Positions 36,796 through 44,588 of a DNA stretch of 64,000 nucleotides are shown here, piece after piece. The notes below the pieces were generated by a model that did no database searches, was not told the DNA's origin, and was given only the letters and a program-made list of their open reading frames with translations. The stretch's first letter is position 1. Each line of letters opens with the position of its first letter. The translations under genes were made by a program, and so were the position numbers. Origin of the DNA: Rhodospirillum sp. GTDB lineage: Bacteria > Pseudomonadota > Alphaproteobacteria > Dongiales > Dongiaceae. The stretch covers positions 372,001-436,000 of the forward strand of contig PNKY01000003.1 in assembly GCA_013822765.1 (NCBI GenBank), given 5' to 3'.

Positions 36796-37971
36796 TCAGG
36801 CAGCGGTGAACTGGTCGACGTATTGGCTGCGGATTTCCGCATACCAGCTCGGTTCCGCCGGCCACGGCCACACGCGATCCAGGGCATCGCCCGGATAGGC
36901 TTCCTGGAAGTTCTTCTTGAAGGCTTCCGAGGTCAGCGCATCCGCTCCGTTCACCACCGGATTGTAGTTCGACCCGTCGGAAACCTGGGCCGACACTTCC
37001 GGGGTGTGGAGATAATCGACGAACGCGTAGGCCTGCTCGGCATTCTTCGCAGACTTCATCAGCGAGACACCGTCGAGCCACACGATCGCGCCTTCGATCG
37101 GCGCCTGGTAGCTCACCGGCTTGCCTTCCTTCTTCAAGGTCAGCGGTGGACCATCCCAGGTCTGGCCGATCCACACGTCGTTCTCCATCAGGCCCGACTT
37201 GGTGTTGTCGGCGGAATCCCAGAACTGCTTCACCCACGATTTGTGCTCGATCGCGAAAGCCAGGATCGGATCCCAGAGCTTCTTGAAGCTCGCTTCGTCC
37301 TTGTAGCCATCGACCATGCGGTTGGACGGCTGCTTGCCGGTGTGGTCCCACCACAGGCCGATGCCGAGCAGGAACGAGTGACCGCGGCCCTGGGTATGGC
37401 CCTTTACCGCGTCGTCCCACAGGGAGCCGTAGCTGAGCTTCGTCAAGTCACCCTTGTAGAGATCGGTGCGGAACGAGAGCGCTTCCGAGCCCCAGCAATG
37501 CGGCAGATGATGGAGGCCGTCTTCCCAGGTCCACAGGCCCTTCGAGTTGGCGATCATCGAGGGCACCAGCGCCGACATGTTCTTCAGCTTGTTGGTGTCC
37601 CACGGCGCGAGGACCTGGAGGTCCTTGTACTGCGGCGCGCGGTTGCAGGTCGGCTGACAGATGTCGAAGCCTTCGCCGCCGGTCGCCTGCAGCTTGTTGA
37701 TCTGCTCTTCATTCTGCGAGAACGGAGTCTGGTTGACCTTGATGCCGGTCGCCTTCTCGAAATTCGGGATCACCGGATCCGGGAACTCGTCCGACCACAT
37801 CAGGAGATTGAGCTCGCCCGAGGATGAGAACGCATCCTTGACGATCATCGGAAAGCCGAGCGTGACCGCGCCCGCAGCGGCGGCACCCTTCAGCATCGTA
37901 CGGCGATTGAACGCGCGGGCGGCGAGCAATGTATCCCGCGTCCGCATTTGATCCTTGGTTAGCTTCGTCAT
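36796..37971 (-). CDS. ABC transporter substrate-binding protein, PotD type, Tat-exported
   Basis: 391 residues. The N-terminus carries a twin-arginine signal: 'FNRRTMLKG' at 22-29 followed by 'AAAAGAVTLGFPMI'. The mature protein is a PotD/PotF-like bilobal binding protein ('LNLLMWSDEFPDPVIPNFEKATGIKV', 'PIEGAIVWLDGVSLMKSAKNAEQAYAF'). ATG 37969-37971 is chosen because AGGGAGGT precedes it by four bases; the frame is open 60 codons further upstream, into the regulatory region. It is the first gene of the leftward series towards tpa and soeABC, and divergent from tauR. The ligand is inferred to be taurine or a related aminosulfonate, which would be unusual for this transporter class. Confidence 0.85.
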   Translation of the reverse strand: MTKLTKDQMRTRDTLLAARAFNRRTMLKGAAAAGAVTLGFPMIVKDAFSSSGELNLLMWSDEFPDPVIPNFEKATGIKVNQTPFSQNEEQINKLQATGGEGFDICQPTCNRAPQYKDLQVLAPWDTNKLKNMSALVPSMIANSKGLWTWEDGLHHLPHCWGSEALSFRTDLYKGDLTKLSYGSLWDDAVKGHTQGRGHSFLLGIGLWWDHTGKQPSNRMVDGYKDEASFKKLWDPILAFAIEHKSWVKQFWDSADNTKSGLMENDVWIGQTWDGPPLTLKKEGKPVSYQAPIEGAIVWLDGVSLMKSAKNAEQAYAFVDYLHTPEVSAQVSDGSNYNPVVNGADALTSEAFKKNFQEAYPGDALDRVWPWPAEPSWYAEIRSQYVDQFTAA

Positions 37972-38048
37972 TAGTACCTCCCTCGACGAACTGGCCCGGC
38001 GGCCGAATGGCCGACCGTCGTTTCGGGAGGAGACGCAGAGAAGCCCGG

Positions 38049-38071
38049 CTGGCCCAAAGTTCTGGTCCCAA
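38049..38071. promoter_or_regulatory. Tandem direct repeat, probable TauR operator between the importer and tauR
   Basis: CTGGCCCAAA (38049-38058) and CTGGTCCCAA (38062-38071) are two 10-base direct repeats 13 bases apart. They resemble the CTGGACYTAA repeats reported for TauR in Rhodobacter (recalled from the literature, not searched). They lie 78 bases upstream of the binding-protein ATG and about 110 bases upstream of the tauR -10 box. Confidence 0.55.
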
Positions 38072-38180
38072 CCGGCCTGCAACGCTCTTACGCCTGCTCC
38101 CCGAACTTCATGCCAATGCCGAGCGTAGTTGAAGTTGCGCGGCGCTGGCAACGTGCTTCACCGTTATTTCACGGGGGTGT

Positions 38181-38186
38181 TATAGT
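38181..38186 (+). promoter_or_regulatory. Candidate -10 box of tauR
   Basis: TATAGT at 38181-38186, about 35 bases before the preferred tauR ATG (38221). The -35 region is weak. If it is used, the earlier in-frame ATG at 38110 cannot be the start. Confidence 0.4.
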
Positions 38187-38220
38187 ACTGTCATGGCGCG
38201 TGGCCCGGACTGTCGCCGAA

Positions 38221-39756
38221 ATGCAGGGGCCAGACTGGGAGAATGCTTTGGGCCACCCTTCCCGCACGTTTTTGTTTCATCTTGAGCCGGACAAGGGCAC
38301 CACCCTGCAGGCCCAGCTGCGCCGCATGCTGGTATCCGCCATTCTCGATGGCCAGATTCCGCCGGGCGGCCCGCTGCCGTCCTGCCGGTCGCTGGCCCAA
38401 TCGCTGAAAATCGCCCGGAATACCGTGGTTCTGGCGTACCAGGACCTGGTGGAGGAAGGCTTCCTGATCGCGCGCGAGCGCAGCGGCTTTTTCGCCAATC
38501 CTGACATCCTGGGGGGCCGTGTGCGCGCCGCGGACGTCCGCGATCAGGCCGGCGAGACCAAGCCGTCTGTCATGCCCGCCGCGCCCAACTGGCAGGACCG
38601 CTTTCGGCTTCATCCGAGCGCACAAAGGAATATTGTCAAACCGACCAATTGGCAGGACTTTCCCTACCCCTTCATCTACGGCCAGGTCGACCAGGGCATG
38701 TTTCCGCTGGCGGCGTGGCGCGAATGCTCGCGCCAGGCGCTCAGCGTCACCGCCGTGCGCGACTGGTCGAAGGATCGCTTCGCCGATGATGATCCGCTGC
38801 TGATCGAGCAGATCCGCACCCGCCTGCTGCCGCGCCGCGGCGTGCGGGTGGCGGCCGACGAGATTCTCGTGACAGTCGGTGCGCAGAACGCGCTCTACCT
38901 CATCGCCAGCCTGCTGTTCGATCGCGATACCGTCTTCGGCATCGAGAACCCGGGCTACACCGATGCGCGCAACATCGCATCGCTGCACGCCGGACACGTG
39001 GTCGGCATCGGCGTCGACGACCAGGGCATGGTGCTGAGCTCCGAGTTCGATACCTGCGACTACGCCTATGTGACGCCGAGCCACCAGTTCCCCACCACCG
39101 TGACCATGTCGCTCGAGCGCCGGCATGTGCTGCTGGAGCGCGCGGCCTCATCCGACGTGGTGTTGATCGAGGACGACTACGAGAGCGAGCTGGCGCACCA
39201 GGGCTCGCCGCAGCCGGCGCTGAAATCGCTCGACCGCAACCACCGCGTCATCTTCGTCTCGTCGCTGTCGAAGACGCTGGCGCCCGGCCTGCGCATGGGA
39301 TTCATGGTGGGACCGGCGGAGTTGATCCGCGAAGCGCGCGCCCTGCGCCGCCTGATGATCCGCCACCCCGCCGCCAACAACCAGCGCACCGTCGCGATGT
39401 TCCTGGCGGACGGGCACCACGATGCGCTGCTGCGCCGCTTGTGCAACGTCTACCGCGAGCGCTTGGCGGCAGCGATCACCGCGCTGGTCAAGCACCTGCC
39501 GGAATTCACCGTCAATCTCACGGCCGGCGGAACGGCTCTCTGGATCAGAGGGCCGAAGCAGCTCGACATGAATGCGGTGGAGAAAGAGGCGCTGAAGAAG
39601 GGGGTGGTGATCGAGCCCGGCGCCGTGCATTTCATGGCGCAGCCAGGGCCGGCCAACTACTTCCGCCTGGGTGTTTCCTCCATCCCCACCGAGCGCATCG
39701 AGACCGGCATCAAGCTGCTGGCCGAAGCGGTGCGCGAGCAGTTGAAGCGCGGATAG
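38221..39756 (+). CDS. tauR: MocR/GntR-family PLP-dependent regulator, TauR-like
   Basis: About 511 residues. An N-terminal GntR winged helix ('TLQAQLRRMLVSAILDGQIPPGGPLPSCRSLAQSLKIARNTVVLAYQDLVEEGFL', ~20-75) is joined to an aminotransferase-like domain (~125-500) with the PLP lysine in 'VSSLSKTLAPGLRMGF' and the Asp/Tyr of 'EDDYESE'. MocR regulators of this kind include TauR, which activates taurine genes with PLP/taurine as effector. The position between importer/tpa/soe and xsc/ackA/tauE supports that role. ATG 38221 is preferred; GTG 38200 or ATG 38110 would add N-terminal residues. Confidence 0.82.
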   Translation: MQGPDWENALGHPSRTFLFHLEPDKGTTLQAQLRRMLVSAILDGQIPPGGPLPSCRSLAQSLKIARNTVVLAYQDLVEEGFLIARERSGFFANPDILGGRVRAADVRDQAGETKPSVMPAAPNWQDRFRLHPSAQRNIVKPTNWQDFPYPFIYGQVDQGMFPLAAWRECSRQALSVTAVRDWSKDRFADDDPLLIEQIRTRLLPRRGVRVAADEILVTVGAQNALYLIASLLFDRDTVFGIENPGYTDARNIASLHAGHVVGIGVDDQGMVLSSEFDTCDYAYVTPSHQFPTTVTMSLERRHVLLERAASSDVVLIEDDYESELAHQGSPQPALKSLDRNHRVIFVSSLSKTLAPGLRMGFMVGPAELIREARALRRLMIRHPAANNQRTVAMFLADGHHDALLRRLCNVYRERLAAAITALVKHLPEFTVNLTAGGTALWIRGPKQLDMNAVEKEALKKGVVIEPGAVHFMAQPGPANYFRLGVSSIPTERIETGIKLLAEAVREQLKRG

Positions 39757-39788
39757 GGGCGCTCGCTCGCGCCACCACTCCTACCGTC

Positions 39789-39927
39789 ACCCCGGACTTG
39801 ATCCGGGGTCCAGTGCTCCGTCGCACGATCGGGCAGTGTTTTGGTACGACCATCGCCGCTTCCTGTGGCCGTTCTTGCGGCGGTGGGATGGACCCCGGAT
39901 CGCGCCGCTTCGCGGCTTGTCCGGGGT
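39789..39927. repeat. Dispersed palindrome pair, copy 3
   Basis: ACCCCGGA-CTTGA-TCCGGGGT occupies 39789-39809. A second unit pairs ACCCCGGA (39892-39899) with TCCGGGGT (39920-39927) around an inner GCCGC-TTC-GCGGC hairpin. 'CCGTCGCACGA' follows the first unit, as in copy 2. It lies between tauR and xsc and may terminate tauR transcription. The 39757-40044 gap holds this element and the xsc control region, and no gene. Confidence 0.75.
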
Positions 39928-39957
39928 GACCGCAGGAGGAGACTGTGTCGCGCGCCG

Positions 39958-40016
39958 CTGGCCCAACCGGGGGCAAAATGCTGGTCCTATGACTGGGCCA
40001 GCGTGGCTCCTATGCT
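39958..40016 (+). promoter_or_regulatory. Probable TauR-controlled promoter of xsc
   Basis: CTGGCCCAAC (39958-39967), CTGGTCCTAT (39981-39990) and a weaker CTGGGCCAGC (39993-40002) repeat the pair found in front of the importer. The second and third overlap the place of a -35 box. TATGCT (40011-40016) is a reasonable -10, 29 bases before the xsc ATG. This is the layout of an activator-dependent promoter. Binding by TauR is inferred. Confidence 0.5.
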
Positions 40017-40044
40017 TCCGGCATCCATTTATCAGGAGCATCCC

Positions 40045-41763
40045 ATGACCCGCATGACGCCGTCCGAGGCCTTTGTCGAAACGCTCGTCGCCCATGGCGT
40101 GAAGCACATCTTCGGCATCGTCGGCTCGGCCTACATGGACGCGCTCGACATCTTCGAGCCGGCCGGCATCCGCTTCATCTCGGTGGCGCATGAGCAGGGC
40201 GCCGGCCACATGGCGGACGGCTATTCGCGGGTCAGCGGCAAGCAGGGCGTCTGCATCGCGCAGAACGGCCCCGGCATCACCAATTTCGTGACCGCGATCG
40301 CGGCGGCATATTGGGCGCATTCGCCGGTGGTGATGATCACGCCCGAGACCGGCGCCAACGGCATGGGCCTCGGCGGCTTCCAGGAGACCGAGCAGCTGCC
40401 GATCTTTTCCAAGATCACCAAGTTCCAGGGCCATGTCAGCGACAACCGGCGCATCGCCGAGCTGACCAGCCGCTGCTTCGACTACGCGCTGACGGAGCGC
40501 GGACCGACCCAGATCAACATCCCGCGCGATCTGTTCTATGGCGAGATCGACGTCACCATCCCGAAGCCGATCAAGATCGAGCGTGGCGCGGGTGGACCGG
40601 AAAGCCTGGAGTCGGCCGCGAAGCTGCTGGCCGAAGCCAAGTTCCCGGTCATCATGGCGGGCGGCGGCGTGGTGATGGGCGGCGCGCAGGCGCAGGCCGT
40701 CAAGCTTGCGGAATATCTGCAGGCGCCGGTCGTCACCTCCTATCTGCACAACGATGCGTTCCCGAAGTCCCATCCGCTGATGTGCGGGCCGCTCGGCTAC
40801 CAGGGCTCAAAGGCCGCGATGAAAGTGATCGCGCAGGCCGACGTGGTGCTGGCGCTGGGCAGCCGCCTTGGCCCATTCGGCACCCTGCCGCAGCACGGCA
40901 TCGAGTATTGGCCGGCCAACGCCAAGCTGATCCAGGTCGACATCAACCACCGCGTCCTCGGCCTGGTGAAGCCGATGCATGTCGGCGTGCATGGCGATGC
41001 CGGCAAGGCGGCGGCGGAAATCCTGCACCGCCTGCAGACCATGAATTCCAGCATCGCAGCGCACGGCAACAAGGAGACGCGCCTGCTGGAGGTGAAGAAG
41101 CAGCAGCAGGCGTGGGAGAACGAGCTCACCGACTGGTCGATGAAGGACGGTTCGCCGATCCCGCCGCGCCGAGTGCTGCGCGAGCTGGAAAAGGCCATGC
41201 CGAAGAACGCCATGGTCACGACCGACATCGGCAACATCTGCTCGGTCTCCAACTCCTACCTGCGGTTCGAGCAGCCGCAGAGCTTCTTCGCCGCCATGAG
41301 CTTCGGCAATTGCGGCTACGCCTTCCCGACCGCGATCGGCGCCAAGGTGGCGGCGCCCGACCGGCCGGCCATTGCCTATGTCGGCGACGGCGCCTGGGGC
41401 ATGAGTCTGCAGGAGACGCTGACCTGCGTGCGCGACAACATCCCGGTGGTCGCGGTCGTGTTCAACAACGGCCAGTGGGGCGCCGAAAAAAAGAACCAGG
41501 TCGACTTCTATGCAGACCGGTATGTCGGCACCAACCTCAAGAACCCCAGCTTCGCCGGCATCGCGAAGTCCATGGGCGCCGAGGGCATCACGGTCAGTCA
41601 TCCCGGCGAAGTTGGTGACGCGCTGAAGCAGGCGGTCGCCAGCAACAAGCCCACCATCCTGGAGCTGATGGTGACGCAGGAGCTGGGCGATCCGTTCCGC
41701 CGCGACGCACTCAAGAAGCCGAAGCGTCTGTTGGACAAGTACAAGGACTTCACCGTCGCCTGA
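40045..41763 (+). CDS. xsc: Sulfoacetaldehyde acetyltransferase
   Basis: 572 residues, thiamin-diphosphate enzyme. It converts sulfoacetaldehyde and phosphate to acetyl phosphate and sulfite, the desulfonation step of taurine catabolism. The activating Glu50 lies in 'ISVAHEQGAGHMADGYSR', and the ThDP/Mg motif runs from Gly447-Asp448-Gly449 ('VGDGAWGMSL') to Asn474-Asn475. 'ETGANGMGLGGFQETEQ' and the C-terminal 'ELGDPFRRDALKKP' are characteristic of Xsc rather than of acetolactate synthases. AGGAG lies seven bases before the ATG. It is followed by a strong hairpin and then ackA. Confidence 0.95.
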   Translation: MTRMTPSEAFVETLVAHGVKHIFGIVGSAYMDALDIFEPAGIRFISVAHEQGAGHMADGYSRVSGKQGVCIAQNGPGITNFVTAIAAAYWAHSPVVMITPETGANGMGLGGFQETEQLPIFSKITKFQGHVSDNRRIAELTSRCFDYALTERGPTQINIPRDLFYGEIDVTIPKPIKIERGAGGPESLESAAKLLAEAKFPVIMAGGGVVMGGAQAQAVKLAEYLQAPVVTSYLHNDAFPKSHPLMCGPLGYQGSKAAMKVIAQADVVLALGSRLGPFGTLPQHGIEYWPANAKLIQVDINHRVLGLVKPMHVGVHGDAGKAAAEILHRLQTMNSSIAAHGNKETRLLEVKKQQQAWENELTDWSMKDGSPIPPRRVLRELEKAMPKNAMVTTDIGNICSVSNSYLRFEQPQSFFAAMSFGNCGYAFPTAIGAKVAAPDRPAIAYVGDGAWGMSLQETLTCVRDNIPVVAVVFNNGQWGAEKKNQVDFYADRYVGTNLKNPSFAGIAKSMGAEGITVSHPGEVGDALKQAVASNKPTILELMVTQELGDPFRRDALKKPKRLLDKYKDFTVA

Positions 41764-41787
41764 CGTCCGCGAACCGTGCATGATGAG

Positions 41788-41813
41788 CGGGCCGGCTCGC
41801 GAGAGCCGGCCCG
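41788..41813. terminator. Strong hairpin between xsc and ackA
   Basis: CGGGCCGGCTC-GCGA-GAGCCGGCCCG has an 11-bp perfect stem and a GCGA loop, 24 bases after the xsc stop, followed only by TTGTCATTT. The T run is weak, so it is more likely an mRNA-stabilising or partial terminator than a complete stop; ackA begins 18 bases later. Confidence 0.6.
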
Positions 41814-41831
41814 TTGTCATTTGGGAGTGCC

Positions 41832-43004
41832 ATGACCAAGCGCATCCTGGTCATCAACGCCGGCTCCTCGAGCCTGAAGTTCGCGGCTTACGTGGCCGAT
41901 CACGAGGCGCGGCTGGAGTTGAAGGGCCAACTCTCGGGCATCGGCCAGGGCGAAGCCAGGCTGGTGGTCGTTGATGCCGGCGGGCGGGCGCTGGATTGGG
42001 GCAAGGCCGATGCGCTGGGGCACCACAGCGATGCGTTGAAGCTGCTGATCTCGCGGCTGGAGATCGCCGCGCGCCCGCAGGACTGGCTCGGCGCGGGACA
42101 TCGGGTGGTGCATGGCGGGTCACGCTTCTCGACACCGATGCGGATCGAGGGCGCAATCCTGAAGGAACTGGCGTCGCTGATCCCGCTGGCGCCGCTGCAC
42201 CAGCCGCACAATGTCGCACCGATCGAAGCGCTGCAGACGTTGCTTCCAAGCCTGCCCCAGGTCGCGTGCTTCGATACCGCTTTCCATGCCACGCAGCCGG
42301 AGATCGCCACCCGCTTCCCGCTGCCGGAAAAATTCTGGCAAGCCGGCCTGCGGCGCTATGGCTTCCATGGACTGTCCTACGAAGCGATCCTGCATGCCCT
42401 GCCCGCCGTTGCCGGCGGCATTCCAGGCCGCCTCGTCATCGCGCACCTCGGCAACGGCGCCAGCATGGCCGCGATCCGTGACGGAAAGTGCGTCGCGACC
42501 ACCATGGGCTTCTCGACGCTGGACGGACTGGTGATGGGCACGCGGCCGGGGGCCATTGATCCAGGTGCCCTGCTGCATCTGCTACGCGACGGCATGACGC
42601 GCGATGAGCTGGAGCGGCTGCTCTATCACGATAGTGGCGTGAAGGGCGTCTCCGGTCTCACAGCTGACATGAAGACGCTGCTGGAAAGCGTGGACCCGAA
42701 AGCGAAGCTCGCCATCGACCTCTATTGCTACCGGATCGCGCGCGAGCTCGGCTCCTTGGCGGCCGCCCTCGGCGGGCTCGATGCGCTGGTCTTCACCGGC
42801 GGCGTCGGCGAGAACGCGACGGCGATCCGCGCGCGGGTGTGCGCGGACGCAGCGTGGCTGGGGCTGCAGCTGGACGACGAAGCCAACCGCCGCGGCGGCC
42901 CCCGCATCTCCACCGCCGCATCGTCGGTCGCCGCCTGGATCGTGCCGACCGACGAGGAGCTGACCATCGCGCGCCACACCCAGCGGCTGCTGACGCGCGC
43001 ATGA
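41832..43004 (+). CDS. ackA: Acetate kinase
   Basis: 390 residues, ASKHA-fold acetokinase. Motifs are 'VINAGSSSLKF' (phosphate 1), 'HRVVHGG', 'FDTAFHATQP', 'YGFHGLSYE' (catalytic His region), 'IAHLGNGASMAAI', 'GTRPGAIDPG' (catalytic Arg) and 'FTGGVGENA'. Here it would convert the acetyl phosphate made by Xsc to acetate and ATP. ATG 41832 has GGGAG upstream. Most taurine clusters carry pta instead; no pta is seen in the window. It overlaps the exporter gene by ATGA. Confidence 0.93.
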   Translation: MTKRILVINAGSSSLKFAAYVADHEARLELKGQLSGIGQGEARLVVVDAGGRALDWGKADALGHHSDALKLLISRLEIAARPQDWLGAGHRVVHGGSRFSTPMRIEGAILKELASLIPLAPLHQPHNVAPIEALQTLLPSLPQVACFDTAFHATQPEIATRFPLPEKFWQAGLRRYGFHGLSYEAILHALPAVAGGIPGRLVIAHLGNGASMAAIRDGKCVATTMGFSTLDGLVMGTRPGAIDPGALLHLLRDGMTRDELERLLYHDSGVKGVSGLTADMKTLLESVDPKAKLAIDLYCYRIARELGSLAAALGGLDALVFTGGVGENATAIRARVCADAAWLGLQLDDEANRRGGPRISTAASSVAAWIVPTDEELTIARHTQRLLTRA

Positions 43005-43759
43005 TTGACCTGTCTTTGGCCGTGCTGGCGGGCGCCAGCGTCTGCGTGTTCGTCGGCGCGCTGATCCGCGGCTTCACCGGCTTCGGGTTCGGCATCTCGG
43101 CGACGCCGCTGCTGGTGCTGCTGTTCCCGCCGGCGGAGATCGTGCCGGCGATCCTCATCCTCGAGGTGCTGGCTGGGGCGCAGATCTATCTGCGCACCCG
43201 CGGCCATGTCGATTGGAAGCTGCTGATCCCGACCTTCATCGGCGCGCTGGCCGGCATCCCGATCGGCACCCTGGCGCTCGACCTGCTGACGAGCAGCGCC
43301 ATGCGCCTCATCATCGGCGTTGCTGTCCTGCTGGCGGCGACGTTGCTGGTCTCCGGCTTCCGCTTCAAGGCAAGGCCGCCGCGCTGGCTGTGCGGCGGGC
43401 TCGGCATTCTCGCCGGCGTCGGTTCCGGCGCGGCCGGGATTCCGGGACCGCCGGTGATCGCGCTGTTCCTGGCCTCGCCGGTTTCCATCGCGATCGGGCG
43501 GGCGTCTCTGTCGGCCTTCTTCCTGTGCGTCGCGACCATCTCCTCCGCCAGCGCCACCTGGCGCGGTCTCATGACCTGGGAGTCGGTGGTGCTCGGCGCC
43601 CTGCTGATGGCGCCGCTGCTGATCGGCAATCACTTCGGGGACAAGCTGTTCGCCAAGGTCGACGAGCGCACCTTCCGCCGCATCGCGCTGCTGCTGCTGT
43701 TCGCGATCGGCATCTCGACCATCGTGCGCGGGCTCTGGGGCTCAGGCGCCAGCCACTAG
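43001..43759 (+). CDS. TauE/SafE-family sulfite exporter
   Basis: 252 residues, about eight hydrophobic segments, the twofold TauE/SafE repeat ('GALIRGFTGFGFGISATPLLVLLFP' and 'GVGSGAAGIPGPPVIALFLAS'). Members next to xsc export sulfite or organosulfonate anions. The ATG overlaps the ackA stop, so it is translated with ackA. Its last 18 bases overlap the end of the opposing paralogue. Confidence 0.85.
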   Translation: MIDLSLAVLAGASVCVFVGALIRGFTGFGFGISATPLLVLLFPPAEIVPAILILEVLAGAQIYLRTRGHVDWKLLIPTFIGALAGIPIGTLALDLLTSSAMRLIIGVAVLLAATLLVSGFRFKARPPRWLCGGLGILAGVGSGAAGIPGPPVIALFLASPVSIAIGRASLSAFFLCVATISSASATWRGLMTWESVVLGALLMAPLLIGNHFGDKLFAKVDERTFRRIALLLLFAIGISTIVRGLWGSGASH

Positions 43760-44524
43760 CGTCAGCACCGCCTTGCCGATCCCCAGCAGCGCCAGCGCCA
43801 TCAGGATCACCAGCACCCAGCGCCGGAAGACCTGCTCGTTCATGCGCCGGAAGCCGTGAGCGCCAAGCCACACGCCGACCAGCAGGGCCGGCAGCCACGC
43901 CACGGCCTGGATGAACGTCCGCGCCGTCACCATGCCCTCTTGGGTCGCGAAGTAGCCGACGCCTAGGGCATCCGTGAACAGGAAGAAAAAGATGATCGAG
44001 GCGCGACCGATGGCGGCGGCGCCCGGCGTCGAGAAATAGAACAGCACGACCGGTGGCCCGCCGATCCCGAACGCCCCGTTCAGAACGCCCGAGGCGATCC
44101 CGGTCGCGGTGCTGGCCGGCGCCGCCGGTGTCGTTTCCAGGCGAAAGCCGCGCAGCATCAGGATGGCGGTGCCGATCACGAAGATGCCGAGTACGATCTG
44201 CGCCGGCGCCTCCGGCGCATGCGCCAGCGCATAACCGCCGAACGGCAGGCCGATCACATAGCCGACCATCAGCCAGGTGAGCGAGCGCCAATGAATCTCG
44301 CGCCAGATGCCGGGCAGCAGGTTGATGGAGGCCGCGATCTCCAGCAGGAAGATCGACGGCACGATCTGCTTCACCGGCAGGATCAGTGCGATCGCCGTGA
44401 TGCTGAGCAGCGAAAAGCCGAAGCCGGAAAAGCCGCGCACGATCGCGGCCAGGAAGATCGCGGCACTGGACAGCGCCAGGATCTGCCAGTCGCTTTGCAC
44501 CACGGCCCACAATTCGGCGAGCAT
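43742..44524 (-). CDS. Second TauE/SafE-family permease, convergent
   Basis: 260 residues, same family as the gene it meets: 'AAIVRGFSGFGFSLLSITAIALILP' and 'GVLNGAFGIGGPPVVLFYFS'. About eight TM segments. Having two homologues tail-to-tail, with overlapping 3' ends, suggests an inverted duplication or the recruitment of a second anion exporter. It has no same-strand partner downstream and starts near a zinc-ribbon gene. The substrate could be sulfite, sulfate or another small acid; it need not be under TauR control. Confidence 0.82.
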   Translation of the reverse strand: MLAELWAVVQSDWQILALSSAAIFLAAIVRGFSGFGFSLLSITAIALILPVKQIVPSIFLLEIAASINLLPGIWREIHWRSLTWLMVGYVIGLPFGGYALAHAPEAPAQIVLGIFVIGTAILMLRGFRLETTPAAPASTATGIASGVLNGAFGIGGPPVVLFYFSTPGAAAIGRASIIFFFLFTDALGVGYFATQEGMVTARTFIQAVAWLPALLVGVWLGAHGFRRMNEQVFRRWVLVILMALALLGIGKAVLTLVAGA

Positions 44525-44588
44525 ACGAATCCCCGGCGATGAAACCCCGCCGGCACTCTATGGGCGCGTGCCGCCGCGACCAACGCAA

